Assembly: GCF_042683245.1 (NCBI RefSeq)
Contig: NZ_JBHUJB010000083.1
Location: 119,921 to 183,920, forward strand
Reading direction: 5' to 3'
DNA length: 64,000 bases
From: Rubritalea tangerina
GTDB lineage: Bacteria > Verrucomicrobiota > Verrucomicrobiia > Verrucomicrobiales > Akkermansiaceae
In this document: piece after piece, positions 61,703 through 64,000 of the stretch
Layout: every line of letters starts with the position of its first letter
Numbering within the stretch: position 1 is the first letter of the stretch
The notes under the pieces: model-generated
What the model was told of the DNA's origin: nothing
Seen by the model: only the letters and a program-made list of their open reading frames with translations
Database searches by the model: none
Program-made: the position numbers and the translations under genes

Positions 61703-62413
61703 TTATTTATGGTCTTGGTGGACGGGTATGGTCTCAGCCATCACAAAAAATAGAATCTTTTTGTTAGGGTCCTTATTTCCTTCACTATCTTTGCCAGTGA
61801 AAGTGTGTGTTAGTTGAAATTGGCCATTGAAAAGCGTGGCTCCTAGATTGACTCTATGAGAGGGAAAATGCGGCATGGTGATGCTATGTGTTCCTTGAGC
61901 ATCTTTTCGTTCACTCCAGAGTGTGTAGGACTCTGGGGAGACGTATTCATAAGAGAGGCGGAGGTCGAGAATGTTGAGTTTTTCGGACTGAGTCGGTTCG
62001 ACTTCTAGGGTTGTTCCGACGTTGCGGATTTCGAAGGCAGTGGGGGTTGTGCGTCTTGATTGAGTCAAAATAGGAGTTGTGTTTTGAGGGGGCTGTTTGG
62101 GTAAATGGCACTTGGAATAGGCTTCGGTAGGGTAGATAATTTCGCGGTTGCTTTCGAGTGTGGATTTTTCACCTGAACGCATGGTGATGGCATTCACGTC
62201 AGTGACATTGGCGAGGCCTTTTGCCACCAGTGACTGAGCAGCATCGTAGTCCTTTTCCTTAACGGTTTTACGCATCATTTGAGTGTACACCTTGTGTTCC
62301 ATTTCGATGAGCATGGTGTGGATTCGAATGACCTTTGGTGAATCTTGGTGAGCGGACAGGCTATGAGCTAGTGTGAGAAAGAGAGTGGCTGTTAGTGATC
62401 TAAACGTGTGCAT
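61703..62413 (-). CDS. Secretin-domain-like exported protein, paralogue 2
   Basis: 236 residues with a signal peptide (MHTFRSLTATLFLTLAHSLSA). The core RSGEKSTLESNREIIYPTEAY and TPTAFEIRNVGTTLEVEPT...ILDLRLSYEYV matches the conserved part of type II/III secretin-like proteins (SG..AT.E..REFIYPTE..., T.FE.RNvG..LeVEPt). It lacks the long N-domains and the full barrel of a true secretin. About 35-40% similar by eye to the upstream gene at 62420-63178, with which it is separated by only six bases. Probably a periplasmic or outer-membrane accessory. Confidence 0.75.
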   Translation of the reverse strand: MHTFRSLTATLFLTLAHSLSAHQDSPKVIRIHTMLIEMEHKVYTQMMRKTVKEKDYDAAQSLVAKGLANVTDVNAITMRSGEKSTLESNREIIYPTEAYSKCHLPKQPPQNTTPILTQSRRTTPTAFEIRNVGTTLEVEPTQSEKLNILDLRLSYEYVSPESYTLWSERKDAQGTHSITMPHFPSHRVNLGATLFNGQFQLTHTFTGKDSEGNKDPNKKILFFVMAETIPVHQDHK

Positions 62414-62419
62414 AATGGA

Positions 62420-63178
62420 TTAACGGCTAACAGTGAGAGCGTCGGATTTCACAAAGACGAAGACCTTTTTAGAGCTATCGGTGAAGCCTTTGTCCGTCTT
62501 GGGGGAGAGCATCGCAGCTAAGTGGTACTTGCCGGATTCAAGAGTCATCCCAGTATTAATTCTGAGAGTGTAGATGGTCGGGACTTTAATGTCAGCAATA
62601 CCTCGTTCATCGCGAAACTCAGCCAAGACGTTATCTTCGACATGGTAGGTGATTTCTGGGGCGAAGCGTAGTTCAATAATGATCCCGTTATCGGAAAGTG
62701 TTGGTTCCAGCTCTAATGTTGATCCGATGTTTCGAGTCTCGAATGCCGTTGGTGTGGGTGGAGTGATAAGCTTTTCCTTGGCTGCAGTGACATTTTTACC
62801 ATCAATGTGAACTTCTTTGGGAACTTCTGCAGGTTCGTATTCAGTTGGGTAAATCAGCTCGCGAACCGACTCGGTGGTAGCTTTTTCACCTGATCGGCAT
62901 GTGACCATTTGTGAATCGAGCATGGTTGCTTTTTTGTCATCTAGAAGTTTCTGCAGTTGCAGGCGTAGGGCTGAATCATTTGCGGCTTTCTTAGGTCCAT
63001 ACATGAGCTGGGTTGCCAGAGAAGTGGGGATGACGATGTATTCAACCTGTGTACGGATGATTTTTGGGAGGTGGGCTTCGGTGTTGTGGCCAGTGGGGTC
63101 AAATGAGTCTTGAGCCAGACATATAGGGGCCGTCGAACAGAGTAAGCTAGTAATGACAAGAGCAAATGTGGAACGCAT
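62420..63178 (-). CDS. Secretin-domain-like exported protein, paralogue 1
   Basis: 252 residues with a signal peptide (MRSTFALVITSLLCSTAPICLA). The pattern TCRSGEKATTESVRELIYPTEYEP...TPTAFETRNIGSTLELEPT..IIELRFAPEITYHV is the best conserved of the two copies and matches the secretin-like family abundant in Verrucomicrobia and Planctomycetes. It is first in a tight reverse-strand operon (gaps of 6 and 3 bases to the next two genes). The tandem duplication suggests a hetero-oligomer. No ATPase or platform gene for a secretion system is in the window. Confidence 0.78.
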   Translation of the reverse strand: MRSTFALVITSLLCSTAPICLAQDSFDPTGHNTEAHLPKIIRTQVEYIVIPTSLATQLMYGPKKAANDSALRLQLQKLLDDKKATMLDSQMVTCRSGEKATTESVRELIYPTEYEPAEVPKEVHIDGKNVTAAKEKLITPPTPTAFETRNIGSTLELEPTLSDNGIIIELRFAPEITYHVEDNVLAEFRDERGIADIKVPTIYTLRINTGMTLESGKYHLAAMLSPKTDKGFTDSSKKVFVFVKSDALTVSR

Positions 63179-63314
63179 AAGAGCATCATACCTACAAGTA
63201 ATGGCTTGTAAGTGTCGAGGGGATTGTGATCTAGAAGTTAAAGTTTGTGGAATACATCAGAGCTTGTGTTTTTTGCTCAGGAATAAATTACGTAGTTTGA
63301 GCATCTGAGATGAG

Positions 63315-63734
63315 ATGGTGGTATTGAAGTCACATAAGGCGTTTGGATCTTTCTTGGGGAGGGGGACGCATGTGTGGCTGGAGATTGTGCGTGAGGGGGG
63401 AGAGAAGGTGACTTTTTCGGGGGCGAAGGTGCGGCGGATGCTGGCGGTGGTAGAGAACTTGAAGCGGGACTATGACAAGGAATCGACACGTGGTGCGGTG
63501 GTGATTCCGGCTCCTGAGGGAATGGGAGATGCTGAGTGGGATGCCTTAGTGATAGAAGCTGGGCGTTCGGTGAAGGCATCGGTAGACAGGCGATATCGGT
63601 ACTCAGGCCTTTTGCATTGTTTACCTGATCGGGGGAATTGTTGCACGGTGGTGAATTTGATTATTGAGAGGGCTGGTGGGAGGATCCCTCGCTTTCGTCC
63701 ACAGGGGGTGGCTCCTGGGCTTTCTGTTTGTTAG
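63315..63734 (+). CDS. Hypothetical protein with Asn-Cys-Cys-Thr motif
   Basis: 139 residues, no signal peptide (MVVLKSHKAFGSFLGRGTHVWLEIV). The end has SGLLHCLPDRGNCCTVVNLIIERAGGRIP, a motif reminiscent of the N-C-x-T/H-x-hydrophobic helix that carries the catalytic Cys of papain-like NlpC/LRAT-type hydrolases, with a possible His in THVWLEI upstream. That would make it a small cysteine hydrolase, but the similarity is weak. Divergent from the secretin-like operon with 136 bases between. Confidence 0.6.
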   Translation: MVVLKSHKAFGSFLGRGTHVWLEIVREGGEKVTFSGAKVRRMLAVVENLKRDYDKESTRGAVVIPAPEGMGDAEWDALVIEAGRSVKASVDRRYRYSGLLHCLPDRGNCCTVVNLIIERAGGRIPRFRPQGVAPGLSVC

Positions 63735-63867
63735 TAGGTACTGCCTTGTTGGCTTAGTTGTGTGTTAGGCTGAGTGAGTAATAAGAGGTTGATGCGTTTA
63801 TTGTTTGAATATCTTGTTGGAGTCTAGCGACTTATGGTTTAGTCTGTAGGCTAATCATTTTTTTGTT

Positions 63868-63963
63868 ATGAGCGGATCTACCAAGAAAGTAAACATGTTC
63901 GGGATTGTGCTGATTGCGGTGAGTTCCGTATTGGTTCATGCGCGTTCACTTAAGCATAACTGA
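63868..63963 (+). CDS. Small ORF, 31 residues, signal-peptide-like
   Basis: ATG at 63868 opens MSGSTKKVNMFGIVLIAVSS..., a basic start followed by a hydrophobic stretch and VHA-R, then a stop after 31 residues. It may be a short membrane peptide, or the severed start of a secreted protein whose frame was lost. No ribosome site of note. Very uncertain. Confidence 0.25.
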   Translation: MSGSTKKVNMFGIVLIAVSSVLVHARSLKHN

Positions 63964-64000
63964 TTGAAAATAAGTAAATAAAAAGCTTGCAAAGGTGAGT

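Overview
The window looks like chromosome from a marine-type member of the Verrucomicrobia (Rubritalea/Akkermansia neighbourhood). Pointers to this are PEP-CTERM proteins ending in a PEPS...RRR tail, a giant pilin-like Verru_Chthon cassette protein, zinc-ribbon/PDZ/toroid (DUF6288-like) proteins, YdjY-type lipoproteins, several formylglycine sulfatases, and weak or absent Shine-Dalgarno sites at most starts. No rRNA, tRNA or CRISPR array was seen.

Layout. 1-5.5 kb: two secreted proteins (one cut by the window edge, one PEP-CTERM gene broken by a C7 slip), a sulfatase and a family 8 polysaccharide lyase. 5.8-16.8 kb: a surface/envelope block of large proteins (pilin-like Verru_Chthon A-type protein, secreted partner, zinc-ribbon + PDZ + alpha/alpha-toroid protein, YdjY lipoprotein, second toroid protein). 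16.9-29 kb: PEP-CTERM DNRLRE protein, secreted propeller-like protein, an ECF sigma/FecR-LamG/sulfatase cluster, alpha/beta hydrolase, ADP-ribose diphosphatase-like phosphoesterase and another sulfatase. 29-31 kb: an IS200-like (REP-associated) transposase in a field of tri-loop hairpins, then a secreted protein. 31-37 kb: alaS, a transmembrane pseudokinase, rdgB and a secreted thioredoxin. 37-45 kb: a fourth sulfatase, a sialidase, a pentameric ligand-gated ion channel, an outer-membrane barrel, MscS, a possible small RNA and a lysine-rich secreted protein. 45-54 kb: speA, a pseudopilin, and dnaK - four-helix-bundle gene - groES - groL. 54-56 kb: an AT-rich PIN-GNAT-PUA gene overlapping an ASCH gene. 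56-63 kb: HAD hydrolase, amidohydrolase, and a reverse-strand run of two secretin-like paralogues, an SLBB-like protein and a metallopeptidase.

Together the four sulfatases, PL8 lyase and GH33 sialidase point to breakdown of sulfated, sialylated host-type or marine glycans (glycosaminoglycans, mucins); one sulfatase follows an ECF sigma/FecR regulator. The sulfatase-activating enzyme is not in this window.

The strongest unusual signals are: (1) a family of miniature inverted-repeat elements with TTA target duplications, one nested inside another and one forming the speA stop codon; (2) a different miniature element with a CTAG duplication exactly between two convergent stop codons; (3) a two-gene PIN-GNAT-PUA/ASCH module that looks transferred; (4) a canonical -24/-12 (sigma-54) promoter in front of dnaK; (5) a pseudokinase lacking the catalytic Asp and Lys; (6) period-7 repeats scattered through the dnaK-groESL cluster and inside alaS.
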